From Maribacter sp. BPC-D8 (GTDB lineage: Bacteria > Bacteroidota > Bacteroidia > Flavobacteriales > Flavobacteriaceae), in the NCBI RefSeq assembly GCF_035207705.1, contig NZ_CP128187.1, positions 930,001 to 994,000 of the forward strand: 64,000 nucleotides of DNA, in the 5' to 3' direction. Below the pieces are notes generated by a model. That model searched no databases. It had not been told where the DNA came from and saw only the letters and a program-made list of their open reading frames with translations. The position numbers and the translations under genes were made by a program. Of this stretch, positions 16,687 to 25,559 are shown in pieces (position 1 is the stretch's first letter; each line of letters starts with the position of its first letter).

Positions 16687-17651
16687 TGGAACGTTTATTA
16701 GAGTGGATTAAGACAGGACTAAAGAAAAGAAAGGTAAAAGTCTTTCTTGTGTTCTTGTTGTGTGCATCACTCGCTTGGCTAATTAATAAATTATCACTTA
16801 CCTATACCAATAACACCACTTTTCAAGTAGAATATATTAATATTCCAGAAGAATTCTTATTGGCAAATACGCCCAAAGATGAAATTCAAGTACGTCTACA
16901 AGCAGCAGGATTCCAGTTTTTAGGGTATGAATTGAAACCTAAGCGTATTCAATTAGATGTCAGTAAGGTGATGCATAAAGATGATAGCTATTATCTAACG
17001 GCTGACCAAATTAGAATTCAATTAGAATCTCAACTTAATAATTATAGCACGCTGACCGATTTTGATAGCGACGCAATATATTTCGATTTTACATCTTTAG
17101 AGACAAAGAAAGTACCTGTTATGGCACTAATAGAAATGACTTTTGCAACCAATCACATTCTTGAAGGTAGTATTAAGGTTGTGCCAGATTCTATTCAGCT
17201 ATCAGGGCCTAAGAGTCAAATAGACACTATAAATCAAATAGGAACTGTGTTGTTTAAATCAGACAATGTAAATAGCTCTTTTTCAAATGAAATTGCATTG
17301 CAATTACCAAAGCAATTAAAAGGAACTACATTTTCTAAACAAAAAGTAATGGTTTCTGGTAAGGTGGTTAAATTTTCTGAACAGGTCATTAAAGTTCCTG
17401 TTCATGTTATTAATTTACCTGAAAATATAAAGGTTCGTACTTTTCCAGAAATTGTTGAAGTTCGTTGCCAGGGCACTTTAGAGCATTTGAAACAATTAGA
17501 AATAGAAGATTTTTCTGTAGAGGCAGATTACGCCAAAATATCCAAAGAGACAGAAAATAGATTGTCTGTAAAATTAGTGAAATACCCAAGAACATTAAAT
17601 AATGCTGTAATGAGTACAAACGAAGTCGAATTTATACTCCGAAGAGAATGA
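16686..17651 (+). CDS. YbbR/CdaR-like domain protein
   Basis: A 321-residue protein with one N-terminal membrane segment (about 19-37, VFLVFLLCASLAWLINKLS) and a periplasmic beta-rich body of tandem YbbR-type repeats. The repeats show in the VxxxGxxSxIDTINQIGT pattern near 170 (QLSGPKSQIDTINQ) and similar blocks. In Firmicutes, CdaR (YbbR) regulates the c-di-AMP cyclase; in Bacteroidota its partner is unknown and no cyclase gene lies here. The start ATG overlaps the upstream stop (TGATG) and its stop overlaps coaE (ATGA), showing tight coupling. Confidence 0.8.
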   Translation: MERLLEWIKTGLKKRKVKVFLVFLLCASLAWLINKLSLTYTNNTTFQVEYINIPEEFLLANTPKDEIQVRLQAAGFQFLGYELKPKRIQLDVSKVMHKDDSYYLTADQIRIQLESQLNNYSTLTDFDSDAIYFDFTSLETKKVPVMALIEMTFATNHILEGSIKVVPDSIQLSGPKSQIDTINQIGTVLFKSDNVNSSFSNEIALQLPKQLKGTTFSKQKVMVSGKVVKFSEQVIKVPVHVINLPENIKVRTFPEIVEVRCQGTLEHLKQLEIEDFSVEADYAKISKETENRLSVKLVKYPRTLNNAVMSTNEVEFILRRE

Positions 17652-18232
17652 TAGTAATTGGTCTTACAGGGGGAATAGGAAGTGGTAAGTCTACTGTTGC
17701 TACTATGTTTAAAGAACTAGGCGTTCCGGTTTACGATTCAGACAAACGTGCAAAGTATTTAATGAACACTTCAAAGATTATCAATAAGCAATTGGTAGCG
17801 TTGTTGGGGGAAGAAGCCTATGAGGAAGGAAAGCTGAACAGACCGTTTATAGCAGAGAAAGTTTTCAATGATTCAGAGTTATTAGCAGAACTCAATAATA
17901 TAGTACATCCGGTAGTAAGGCAAGATTTCATAGATTGGATAAAAGAGCAAGACTCATGTTATGTAATTCAAGAAACGGCATTGTTATTTGAGAATAAATC
18001 GCAAGAGCTATATGATGACGTAATTTTGGTAACTGCCCCAAAAGAAGTACGCATCGAACGAGTGTTGAGCAGAGATAATAGTACAAGAGCGCAGGTTGAA
18101 GCTCGTATGAATAATCAGCTTGATGATGAAATCAAATTAGAATTAGCTAATTTTATTATCGAAAATATCGACTTGGAAAGAACTAGAGAAAAAGTTCTTC
18201 AAGTTCACGCATCTATCCTTACTGACTGTTAG
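17648..18232 (+). CDS. coaE: Dephospho-CoA kinase
   Basis: CoaE phosphorylates dephospho-CoA in the last step of coenzyme A synthesis. The P-loop GLTGGIGSGKST (residues 5-16) is followed by VYDSDKRAKYLM, the substrate-binding HPVVRQDF, and QETALLFENKSQELYDDVI; RDNSTRAQVEARM lies in the lid. At 194 residues the length is normal. It overlaps the YbbR-like gene by four bases. Confidence 0.95.
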   Translation: MIVIGLTGGIGSGKSTVATMFKELGVPVYDSDKRAKYLMNTSKIINKQLVALLGEEAYEEGKLNRPFIAEKVFNDSELLAELNNIVHPVVRQDFIDWIKEQDSCYVIQETALLFENKSQELYDDVILVTAPKEVRIERVLSRDNSTRAQVEARMNNQLDDEIKLELANFIIENIDLERTREKVLQVHASILTDC

Positions 18233-18245
18233 TTATTTAGCAATT

Positions 18246-18261
18246 TTAACATTTTTGTTAA
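18246..18261 (+). promoter_or_regulatory. TTAACA inverted repeat upstream of the two-component operon
   Basis: TTAACA, four T, TGTTAA: a perfect six-base inverted repeat 55-70 bases before the kinase start. More TTAA(A/C) units follow (GGTTAAAC, TGTTAAAT, TTTTAACA). The cluster could be an operator, perhaps for the RprY-like regulator itself; this is inference. Confidence 0.35.
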
Positions 18262-18315
18262 GGTTAGGTTAAACGTACTGACCTCTAACTGTTAAATCTT
18301 TAATTTTAACACCCA

Positions 18316-19899
18316 ATGAACAAAAAGTTATTTGTGCTCTTAGTGATTTTAATGAGCCTTTCACTTATTGGTCTGATTTTCGTTCAAAGTTTCTGGATTA
18401 GTAAATCCATAGATAGCGGGGAAGAACAATTCTCTAGCAGTGTTTCTGAAGCATTGAACAGCGTCACCAATAAGATTACCGAAAGAGAATCTAAAAATTA
18501 TTTTGACAGGTATTTACACGCGAAGGATAGTGCAGGAGGAGAGCTAAAAGGTACTCAGCTTACTAATTTTTTCTTTATTGATAGAGATGTCAATTCTAAT
18601 GAAATTTTACTGTATGAACACGGTATTTTAGAAGAGGATTATGGTATTTCGTCTACGTTCTTTGATAGTAGTGATGGTGCAGATACTACCATCATTAAAA
18701 GTTATACCAGTAAGCGTACGACTTCAATTTTTAGAGCAGATATTGACTTAGAGGACGACACACCACGTTTAAATCCAATTCAAAGATTTGAAAAAATCGG
18801 AGGACTTAATAAAATGGAGAAAGCTGCCATGGAAGATGTTTTTATGGTTTATGCCAAGCGTGTTCCAATTCATAAGCGCGTCTCTAAACAAGAAATTGAG
18901 TTGCTTTTACAACGAGAGTTGGAAAATAGAGGAGTTGATATAGCATTTGAATATGGAGTGTATAGCAATGGTTTGCCGACCAAAGTAAAATCCTCTAAAT
19001 TTAAATATGCAGAAGCGAATATCTATAGATCACCAATGTTCGTAGATTATGAGGGAGTTTCAAATTTCGATTTGTTAATTTCCTTTCCTAAGAAAAAGCG
19101 ATTCTTGGTACAATCTATATTGGGTCTAGCAATGCTTTCGTTATTGTTTACTATAATAATTGTGGTAGCTTATGCTGGAGCTATTTATCAGTTAATACGT
19201 CAAAAACAGATATCTGAAATAAAAACAGATTTCATAAATAATATGACGCATGAGTTTAAAACTCCGATTGCGACTATTAATCTTGCTGTTGAGGCAATTA
19301 GAAATCCGAAGATAATTAACGACCAAGAAAAGGTATTAAGATATCTACAGATGATTCGCGATGAGAATAAAAGAATGCATGCTCAAGTAGAAAATGTATT
19401 GCGAATATCTAAGTTGGAAAAAAATCAACTTGATATTAGTAAGGATAGGGTTAATGTTCACGACATAATAGAAGATGCTATCACTCATGTACAATTAATA
19501 GTTGATGATAGAGGCGGATATATTCATACACATTTAGATGCCGAGCGTTGTGAAGTTTTAGCAAATGAAATGCATTTTACCAATGTAATCGTCAATATGT
19601 TGGATAATGCGATTAAGTATTCTGAAGAGGCACCTAAAATAGATGTGTTTACAGAAAGAGCTAAAAATTATATTATTATTAAAGTACAAGATCAAGGTGC
19701 TGGTATGAGTAAAGGTGTGGTTAAGAAAGTATTTGAAAAATTCTATCGAGAGCACACAGGAGACATACATAACGTAAAAGGACATGGATTAGGATTGTCT
19801 TACGTTAAAAAAATAGTTGAAGACCACCAAGGCGAAGTTTATGCCGAAAGTGAAAAAGGAAAAGGAAGTACATTTTACATAAAACTGCCGTTAATATAA
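18316..19899 (+). CDS. Sensor histidine kinase, RprX-like
   Basis: A 527-residue inner-membrane kinase with membrane segments at about 5-27 and 264-290 enclosing a periplasmic sensor of about 235 residues without a recognised domain. The cytoplasmic HisKA region has NNMTHEFKTPIATI with phospho-acceptor His312; the HATPase_c domain has NVIVNMLDNAIKYS, DQGAGM and HGLGLSYVKKIVE. No HAMP domain is seen. It is similar in plan to RprX of Bacteroides. The response regulator follows after six bases. The signal sensed is unknown. Confidence 0.9.
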   Translation: MNKKLFVLLVILMSLSLIGLIFVQSFWISKSIDSGEEQFSSSVSEALNSVTNKITERESKNYFDRYLHAKDSAGGELKGTQLTNFFFIDRDVNSNEILLYEHGILEEDYGISSTFFDSSDGADTTIIKSYTSKRTTSIFRADIDLEDDTPRLNPIQRFEKIGGLNKMEKAAMEDVFMVYAKRVPIHKRVSKQEIELLLQRELENRGVDIAFEYGVYSNGLPTKVKSSKFKYAEANIYRSPMFVDYEGVSNFDLLISFPKKKRFLVQSILGLAMLSLLFTIIIVVAYAGAIYQLIRQKQISEIKTDFINNMTHEFKTPIATINLAVEAIRNPKIINDQEKVLRYLQMIRDENKRMHAQVENVLRISKLEKNQLDISKDRVNVHDIIEDAITHVQLIVDDRGGYIHTHLDAERCEVLANEMHFTNVIVNMLDNAIKYSEEAPKIDVFTERAKNYIIIKVQDQGAGMSKGVVKKVFEKFYREHTGDIHNVKGHGLGLSYVKKIVEDHQGEVYAESEKGKGSTFYIKLPLI

Positions 19900-19905
19900 A
19901 AATAT

Positions 19906-20619
19906 ATGGAAACAATAAACAAGAAAATACTTTTAGTAGAGGATGACCCGAATTTTGGGATTGTATTGAAGGATTATTTGTCAATGAATGACTTCGATGT
20001 CACTTTGGCGAAGAATGGAATGGAAGGTTTTGAGAAGTTCAAAAAAGATAATTATGATATCTGTATTTTAGATGTTATGATGCCATACAAGGACGGTTTC
20101 ACATTAGCGAAAGAAATTCGTGAGAAGAATGAGAATGTTCCAATTGTTTTTTTGACGGCAAAAACAATGAAGGAAGATGTTCTTAAAGGATATAAAGCTG
20201 GTGCAGATGATTATTTGAACAAGCCTTTTGATTCTGAAGTATTACTAATGAAATTAAAAGCAATTCTTCAAAGAAAAGCTTCTAACGGATTAGCGGATAG
20301 CAAGAAATTTGAATTTACAATAGGTGGTTTCCACTTAAATTCTAAATTGAGATTCTTGAAATATAAAGATACCGAGGCAATTAAGCTTTCTCCTAAAGAG
20401 AATGAATTGTTACGTCTATTGGCTTTACATGAAAATGATTTAATGCCAAGAGAATTAGCTTTAACTAAAATATGGAGAGACGATAACTACTTCACATCTC
20501 GTAGTATGGATGTTTACATCGCTAAGTTGCGTAAATATCTGAAAGTTGATGATACGGTAGAAATATTGAATATTCACGGTGAAGGTTTCCGTTTGGTTGT
20601 AAAGACTGAAGGAGAGTAA
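19906..20619 (+). CDS. Response regulator transcription factor, RprY-like (OmpR family)
   Basis: A 237-residue OmpR/PhoB-type regulator. The receiver (about 7-120) has the acidic pair in LVEDDPNFG, the phospho-acceptor Asp56 in ILDVMMPYKDGF, FLTAKT and the conserved Lys in DDYLNKPFDSE. The C-terminal winged helix (about 135-235) has LSPKENELLRLLA and SRSMDVYIAKLRKYL with NIHGEGFRLV at the end. It is the partner of the kinase six bases upstream and is followed by a strong terminator. Confidence 0.93.
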   Translation: METINKKILLVEDDPNFGIVLKDYLSMNDFDVTLAKNGMEGFEKFKKDNYDICILDVMMPYKDGFTLAKEIREKNENVPIVFLTAKTMKEDVLKGYKAGADDYLNKPFDSEVLLMKLKAILQRKASNGLADSKKFEFTIGGFHLNSKLRFLKYKDTEAIKLSPKENELLRLLALHENDLMPRELALTKIWRDDNYFTSRSMDVYIAKLRKYLKVDDTVEILNIHGEGFRLVVKTEGE

Positions 20620-20640
20620 TTTTCAACAAGAATAAGTATA

Positions 20641-20670
20641 AAAAAAGCATCCTATTCGGATGCTTTTTTG
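20641..20670 (+). terminator. Intrinsic terminator of the RprX/RprY-like operon
   Basis: GCATCC, loop TATTC, GGATGC, flanked by A6 on the left and T6 on the right, 22 bases after the regulator stop codon. The flanking A- and T-runs also let it work leftward. Confidence 0.9.
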
Positions 20671-20736
20671 TTTTTATAATTTTTTGTATATGTTTCGTTT
20701 TTCAAGAGATATGAACTTTGCGCTTACACTTGTTAC

Positions 20737-21207
20737 TTATTTTTTCTTTTTAGATTGATATTCTTCAAGCATTTTGCTTAGTTCTATGGTTTCCTTGTTT
20801 GATGTTAATCCAACTTGTTCTGCGACCGCAATAATATCAGTTACATAATCGTATTCGATTCGACCTTTAATTTTGCCACTTTCAATTATTTTTTTTAGTT
20901 TATTTTCTCTTTTATAATCTAATTCTGATTCTTCAAGTTTTCTCCAAAAGTATTCAACAGTCTCTCCGCTACCATCTTGAAAATAAGTAAAAACGTCTTG
21001 AGTATGATATTTCAAAGAAGCTAAATTCTTAAATTGGGGCTTTGGATTGATAACATCATTTTTCCATTCTTTGTGCAGAGAAACTACATGATCCATATTA
21101 TTTTTTTTCCATTCTTTTGGAGTCACATTGATATATGCTTCAATAGCTAAATCAATTGCAATTACAAGTTTTTTAGATTCATCTTCATATGATCTTTGTT
21201 TGCTCAT
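20737..21207 (-). CDS. Hypothetical cytoplasmic protein
   Basis: I do not recognise this 156-residue protein. It has no signal peptide or membrane segment, is rich in Lys and Glu, and is predicted to be mainly helical. Noticeable segments are EAYINVTPKEWKKNNMDHVV, PQFKNLASLKYHTQDVFTYF and YFWRKLEESELDYKRENKL; the end is a basic tail (YQSKKKK). It begins with ATG at 21207, 11 bases downstream of the gntK stop, so it may be the last gene of the leftward cluster. Nothing in the neighbourhood gives its function. Confidence 0.65.
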   Translation of the reverse strand: MSKQRSYEDESKKLVIAIDLAIEAYINVTPKEWKKNNMDHVVSLHKEWKNDVINPKPQFKNLASLKYHTQDVFTYFQDGSGETVEYFWRKLEESELDYKRENKLKKIIESGKIKGRIEYDYVTDIIAVAEQVGLTSNKETIELSKMLEEYQSKKKK

Positions 21208-21218
21208 TGTTCAATTAG

Positions 21219-21707
21219 CTATAGCTTTTCTATAATATCGCTCACAATCTCATCGGGAGTTTGATCGATAGAAACTGTAAGGGCATCTAAGGGAGTTTCA
21301 AGGTCATCGAATTGAGACTGTAATAATCCCGCAGGCATGTAATGGTTCTTTCGTTCGCTCAATCTAGCGTTGATAAGCTCAAAACTACCTTCTAAATAAA
21401 CAAATTGATGATTATTCTCTAGGTTTTTGCCTAGTATGGTTCTATACTTTTGTTTCAGGGAAGAGCATACAATCACCGCACCAGTAGATAAGTTTTCAAT
21501 ACCAACTTCGTTGAGTTTTTCTAACCAGCCCTGGCGATCATTATCGTTTAATGGGTGACCTTCTTTCATTTTTTTAACGTTCGCTTCTGGGTGAAAACTA
21601 TCGCCATCAAAAAATGGGAATTGTAATTTATCAGCCAGTAGCTTACCAATAGTAGATTTTCCGCTACCTGAAACTCCCATTAAAAATAAGATCTGTTTTT
21701 TAACCAT
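21219..21707 (-). CDS. gntK: Gluconokinase, GntK type
   Basis: A 162-residue P-loop kinase that phosphorylates gluconate to 6-phosphogluconate. The P-loop GVSGSGKST is at 11-19, followed by the GntK-specific FDGDSFHPEANVKKMKEG and PLNDNDRQGWL. CSSLKQKYR and the LxxRxxHYMPAGLLQSQFD-type segment (SERKNHYMPAGLLQSQF) complete the pattern. The start overlaps the miaA stop by eight bases. No gluconate transporter or edd/eda gene is present in the window. Confidence 0.9.
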   Translation of the reverse strand: MVKKQILFLMGVSGSGKSTIGKLLADKLQFPFFDGDSFHPEANVKKMKEGHPLNDNDRQGWLEKLNEVGIENLSTGAVIVCSSLKQKYRTILGKNLENNHQFVYLEGSFELINARLSERKNHYMPAGLLQSQFDDLETPLDALTVSIDQTPDEIVSDIIEKL

Positions 21708-22620
21708 TTTTTAAATTTTCAATATCAGTATCAATTTCAGGTAATAGTGTTTTAGGGTCGTAATCATATTCAACCCACTGAGTATTTTTGTTTCTTAAAA
21801 ACCACGTCAATTGTCTTTTAGCAAATCTTCGGGTGTTTTTCTTAATCTCAGATATAGCAAAATCTAAAGTCCATTCACCGTCAAAATACTTAAAAAGCTC
21901 TTTGTAACCAACCGTTTGCAAGGCGTTATAATCTTTGTGCGATAACAATCCTTTTGCCTCTTCTAAGAGTCCGGCTTCGAACATTAAGTCTACACGTTCA
22001 TTAATACGTTCATATATTAAGGGGCGTTCAGCTTTCAGTCCGACAGATAAGACTTTAAATTCTCTATCTGCTTTTGGTTTGTTTAAAAACGAAGAATAGG
22101 GGCTGCCACTACCAATAGCAACTTCTAATGCTCTAATAACTCTTTGAGGATTATAGATGTCTACCTTTTCAAAATATATAGGATCTAGTTGCTTTAGTTT
22201 CTTTTGTAGTGGTCTTATACCATTTTCAGCTAGTTCTAAATTTAACTTTTCACGAATAGATGGGTCTATTGCAGGAAAGGTGTTTAAGCCATCAGTAACT
22301 GCATTTACATAAAGTCCGCTACCACCAACCATAATTACTACATCATGTACTTTAAAAAGGTCGGATAGTTTTTGAATAGTTTCCCGTTCAAAATCACCGA
22401 CGGTGTATTCTTCTGTAATGCTTTTGTGCTGTATAAAATGATGATCAGCTTGCGCTAGCTCTTCTGAACTAGGTACAGCAGTACCAATATTCATTTCTTT
22501 GAAAAACTGTCTAGAATCAGCTGATATGATTTCTGTTTTATAATGCTGGGCTAAAAGTATTGCCAATTTGGTCTTACCAATGGCTGTAGGGCCTACTACC
22601 GATATAAGTATTTTATTCAT
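21700..22620 (-). CDS. miaA: tRNA dimethylallyltransferase
   Basis: MiaA adds the dimethylallyl group to A37 of tRNAs that read codons starting with U. The P-loop VVGPTAIGKTKLAI (about 8-21), the substrate motif SADSRQFFKEMNIGTA and VGGSGLYVNAV are intact. The C-terminal part has the tRNA-binding QTVGYKELFKYFDGE and RRFAKRQLTWFLRN. At 306 residues the length is normal. Overlaps of eight bases with the genes on either side indicate a coupled leftward operon. Confidence 0.96.
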   Translation of the reverse strand: MNKILISVVGPTAIGKTKLAILLAQHYKTEIISADSRQFFKEMNIGTAVPSSEELAQADHHFIQHKSITEEYTVGDFERETIQKLSDLFKVHDVVIMVGGSGLYVNAVTDGLNTFPAIDPSIREKLNLELAENGIRPLQKKLKQLDPIYFEKVDIYNPQRVIRALEVAIGSGSPYSSFLNKPKADREFKVLSVGLKAERPLIYERINERVDLMFEAGLLEEAKGLLSHKDYNALQTVGYKELFKYFDGEWTLDFAISEIKKNTRRFAKRQLTWFLRNKNTQWVEYDYDPKTLLPEIDTDIENLKNG

Positions 22621-23473
22621 TTAATATGGATCCGCAATTATAACAATGAGTAGCGTCGTCTCTATGACCTTCTTTGCTACATGTTGGGCAGGATTGAGTG
22701 TTTATGTGTACGTATTTACCAGAATCCCTTAAATTAGATGTGTCTTCTTGGTTTTGTTTTGAAAATTCAGCTGTAACCATCCCTGTCGGTACGGCAATGA
22801 TGCCATAACCTAAGAGCATAATAATAGTAGCAATTGCTTGCCCCTGTGGGGTAATTGGTGCAATATCGCCATAACCTACTGTGGTAAGTGTAACGATGGT
22901 CCAATAGATACTTGTGGGTATGCTAGTAAATCCAGCTTCATCACCTTCTATTAGGTACATGAGCGTACCCATCATCACCGAAGCAATAAGTACGGCAAAT
23001 AGAAAAACGGTAATTTTTGCTCTACTGGCTTTTAAGGCTCTTTTTAATTGCGAGGCTTCCCCAAGAAAACGAGCAAGTTTTAAGATACGAAATACACGTA
23101 GTAATCTAAATGCACGAACGGCCAAAAGAACTTGTGATCCTGCAAAAATATAAGATATGTATAACGGAATGGTAGATAGGAAATCTATGATTCCGTAAAA
23201 ACTAAAAATATAATGGCTTGGTTTTTTAATAGAAATAATACGAGCGATATATTCAATGGTAAAGAAGATGGTGACTATCCATTCTAATACAAAAAGAATT
23301 TCATGATATTCGGCATCGATAGCTTTGACACTTTCGAGCATGATTAGAATAACACTGAAAATGATAATAACGAAAAGAACAATATCGAAGAATTTACCCA
23401 TAGGGGTATCTGCTTCATAAATTATTTCATGAATTTTACGTTTCCAGGGTGATAGTTTTTCGTCTTCCTTCAA
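22613..23473 (-). CDS. Voltage-gated-type potassium channel with C-terminal zinc ribbon
   Basis: A 286-residue ion channel of the 6-TM type. Membrane segments S1-S4 fall between about 28 and 140; S4 carries spaced Arg (AVRAFRLLRVFRILKLARFL, 118-137). The pore loop has the K+ selectivity filter TVGYGD at 198-203. The cytoplasmic tail ends in a zinc ribbon with CPTC at 262-265 and CYNC at 277-280. The start appears to be TTG at 23473, three bases after the preceding stop begins; the next Met is at residue 25. Potassium passage is inferred from the filter. Confidence 0.88.
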   Translation of the reverse strand: MKEDEKLSPWKRKIHEIIYEADTPMGKFFDIVLFVIIIFSVILIMLESVKAIDAEYHEILFVLEWIVTIFFTIEYIARIISIKKPSHYIFSFYGIIDFLSTIPLYISYIFAGSQVLLAVRAFRLLRVFRILKLARFLGEASQLKRALKASRAKITVFLFAVLIASVMMGTLMYLIEGDEAGFTSIPTSIYWTIVTLTTVGYGDIAPITPQGQAIATIIMLLGYGIIAVPTGMVTAEFSKQNQEDTSNLRDSGKYVHINTQSCPTCSKEGHRDDATHCYNCGSILNE

Positions 23474-23474
23474 A

Positions 23475-24842
23475 CTAATCGTTTATTTCTATTATTTTAA
23501 GTACTCTTTTTTTTCTTAAATAAGATTCAATAAGATAATTAGCATCGCGAGTACCGTTCATAGGGGTGATTATGCTTTCTAAGATATGAATATTATTTAT
23601 TTGATAGTTAAGATCATAGAATCCGAATCCGACCAAAGAGCCATTTTTGATTAAAATAGCACTTTGTTCTCCAATTTCTCGCCCCTTATCTACTACCACA
23701 ATATTCTTACCATTAATATTGTTTTTGGCAGTTGCAGCTATAACACGTTTATTGTATTCTTCTACATCTTCTTTATTTATACATGCACCTTTGCAGTTGC
23801 CTTCGTCATACCCAGAGCAATTATTTCGAGCTTCGCTAATACCGTTTACTTTCTCGCATAAGTCAAACTCTTTCGTAATTTTATATAAATAATTCTTGGC
23901 ACTGAATACTCCGTTAAAAAGCCCTAGTGGCTCTTTGCATTCTCTGTAAGGTTTAATTTCTAACGAGAAATAACCGTTTTCATTTACGCTTTTACAAATG
24001 GCATGACTGTACATTCTTTTTTTAGGAATGGTACTATACTTAGGTCTAAGCTTTAATAGCTCTTCGTGTTCCTTTAAAATGGCAACTAGTTCATTACCTG
24101 TAAGTTCAAAAGTAACTTTTTTAGTGTCTTTAGTTAGCTTTCTTGATTTATCATTTGTTTTGGTGAAGATTTGATTGACCCTCTTTTTTATATCACTCGA
24201 TTTACTGAGGTGAATAATATCTCCATCTTTATTATGCATATAAAAGACGCCCGTTTTATTCGGCAAATCTCTTACAATATCTAATTGTTTTTCAGAGAGC
24301 TCACCTTGGGTTTCTTTTCTAATAGTATCTTTTATGATAATTTTTTCAGAGTCTTTGGCAAGTAATAATTTAAACAATTTGATGGTTGCCAGGGCATCAC
24401 CATTAGCTCTGTGGCGATCACTTACGGGTATACCTAATGATCTAACTAGCTTTCCTAAACTATAAGATTCTGCATCGGGTAATAATAATTTAGAAAGGTC
24501 AACAGTACAAAGGGTTTTACGTTCAAAATTATAACCTAAACGTCTAAATTCTGTTCTCAAAATTCGGTAATCGAACTGGGCATTGTGCGCTACGATAACT
24601 GTATCTTCTGTAATTTCGATAATACGCTTTGCTACCTCATAAAATTTAGGCGCTGTTCTAAGCATTTTACTGTTGATGCCAGTAAGTTTAACAACAAATG
24701 GTTGTATGTCCCTCTCAGGATTTACTAAGCTTATAAATTTGTCAACTACTTTTTGACCGTCGAATTTGTGAATAGCAATTTCAGTGATTCCCTCTTCATT
24801 AAATTTTCCTCCAGTAGTTTCAATATCTAAAATTGCGTACAT
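23475..24842 (-). CDS. DnaQ-like exonuclease fused to a UvrC-type GIY-YIG domain
   Basis: A 455-residue fusion. The N-terminal 3'-5' exonuclease (about 1-165) keeps DEDDh motifs: LDIETT (5-10), VAHNAQFDYRILR (84-96) and HRANGDALAT (144-153). Residues about 195-280 resemble the UvrC N-terminal nuclease (LPNKTGVFYMHNKDGDIIHL), but the second motif, normally YIG or YVG, reads HLS. A Cys-rich UvrC-like segment follows near 345-375 (CEKVNG, CSGYDEGNCKGAC). The family, known in Actinobacteria and Bacteroidota, probably acts in DNA repair or nucleic acid trimming. It leads the leftward channel-miaA-gntK operon. Confidence 0.85.
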   Translation of the reverse strand: MYAILDIETTGGKFNEEGITEIAIHKFDGQKVVDKFISLVNPERDIQPFVVKLTGINSKMLRTAPKFYEVAKRIIEITEDTVIVAHNAQFDYRILRTEFRRLGYNFERKTLCTVDLSKLLLPDAESYSLGKLVRSLGIPVSDRHRANGDALATIKLFKLLLAKDSEKIIIKDTIRKETQGELSEKQLDIVRDLPNKTGVFYMHNKDGDIIHLSKSSDIKKRVNQIFTKTNDKSRKLTKDTKKVTFELTGNELVAILKEHEELLKLRPKYSTIPKKRMYSHAICKSVNENGYFSLEIKPYRECKEPLGLFNGVFSAKNYLYKITKEFDLCEKVNGISEARNNCSGYDEGNCKGACINKEDVEEYNKRVIAATAKNNINGKNIVVVDKGREIGEQSAILIKNGSLVGFGFYDLNYQINNIHILESIITPMNGTRDANYLIESYLRKKRVLKIIEIND

Positions 24843-24881
24843 GTATTATAATATAATTTATGGGTGGTAATGTTTTAGATA

Positions 24882-25535
24882 TTAATTTCTTGACCCAAAG
24901 ATACTACTTCCTATACGTACCATGGTGCTGCCTTCTTCAATTGCGATGTTATAATCCCCGCTCATACCCATAGAAAGGGTAGTAAAATCAGCATAATTAC
25001 TTTTAAGTTTTGTGAAGAGTGATTTAAGGCTAGCAAATTCTCTACGCACTTGATCCATGTTATCGGTAAAGGTTGCCATACCCATTAACCCTACGATTTT
25101 CACATTTTTGAAAGCTTTGAATTCTTCGTTAGCTACTAAATCAAGTAGTTCTTCTTCGTTAAACCCGAATTTCGTGTCCTCTTCTGCAATGTGTACTTGT
25201 AATAAACATGAAATAACTCTGTTGTGTTTTTCTGCTTGTTTGTTTATTTCTGCCAATAATCTAGGGCTATCAACACCGTGTACCAAAGAAACGTATTCAG
25301 CCATATATTTGACTTTGTTACGTTGTAAATGTCCGATCATATGCCATTCAATATCTTTTGGCATATTCTCCCACTTTTCAGTCATTTCTTGAACTCTGTT
25401 TTCTCCAAAAACACGTTGTCCCTCATCATACGCTTCTTGAATGTATGACATGGGTTTCGTTTTCGATACGGCAACCAAAGTTACTGTATCGGGAATGTTC
25501 TTTTTAATGGTTAATAGATTTTCTTTTATAGACAT
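24882..25535 (-). CDS. YggS/PLPBP family pyridoxal-phosphate homeostasis protein
   Basis: A 217-residue single-domain TIM-barrel protein of the alanine-racemase N-terminal type, which binds PLP and keeps B6 and amino-acid pools in balance without known catalysis. The PLP lysine is Lys25 in LVAVSKTKPM. Other family blocks are FGENRVQEMTEKW, WHMIGHLQRNKVKY and LSMGMSGDYNIAIEEGSTMVRIGS near the C-terminus, the last binding the phosphate. It lies 24 bases after the dehydrogenase gene, in the same direction. Confidence 0.92.
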   Translation of the reverse strand: MSIKENLLTIKKNIPDTVTLVAVSKTKPMSYIQEAYDEGQRVFGENRVQEMTEKWENMPKDIEWHMIGHLQRNKVKYMAEYVSLVHGVDSPRLLAEINKQAEKHNRVISCLLQVHIAEEDTKFGFNEEELLDLVANEEFKAFKNVKIVGLMGMATFTDNMDQVRREFASLKSLFTKLKSNYADFTTLSMGMSGDYNIAIEEGSTMVRIGSSIFGSRN

Positions 25536-25559
25536 ATAACTATGAATTCTTAAATGCTT

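Noticed and set aside
20641..20670. Repeat or mobile element because of long A and T runs
   Set aside because: It is a simple intrinsic terminator with a six-base stem directly after the response regulator gene.
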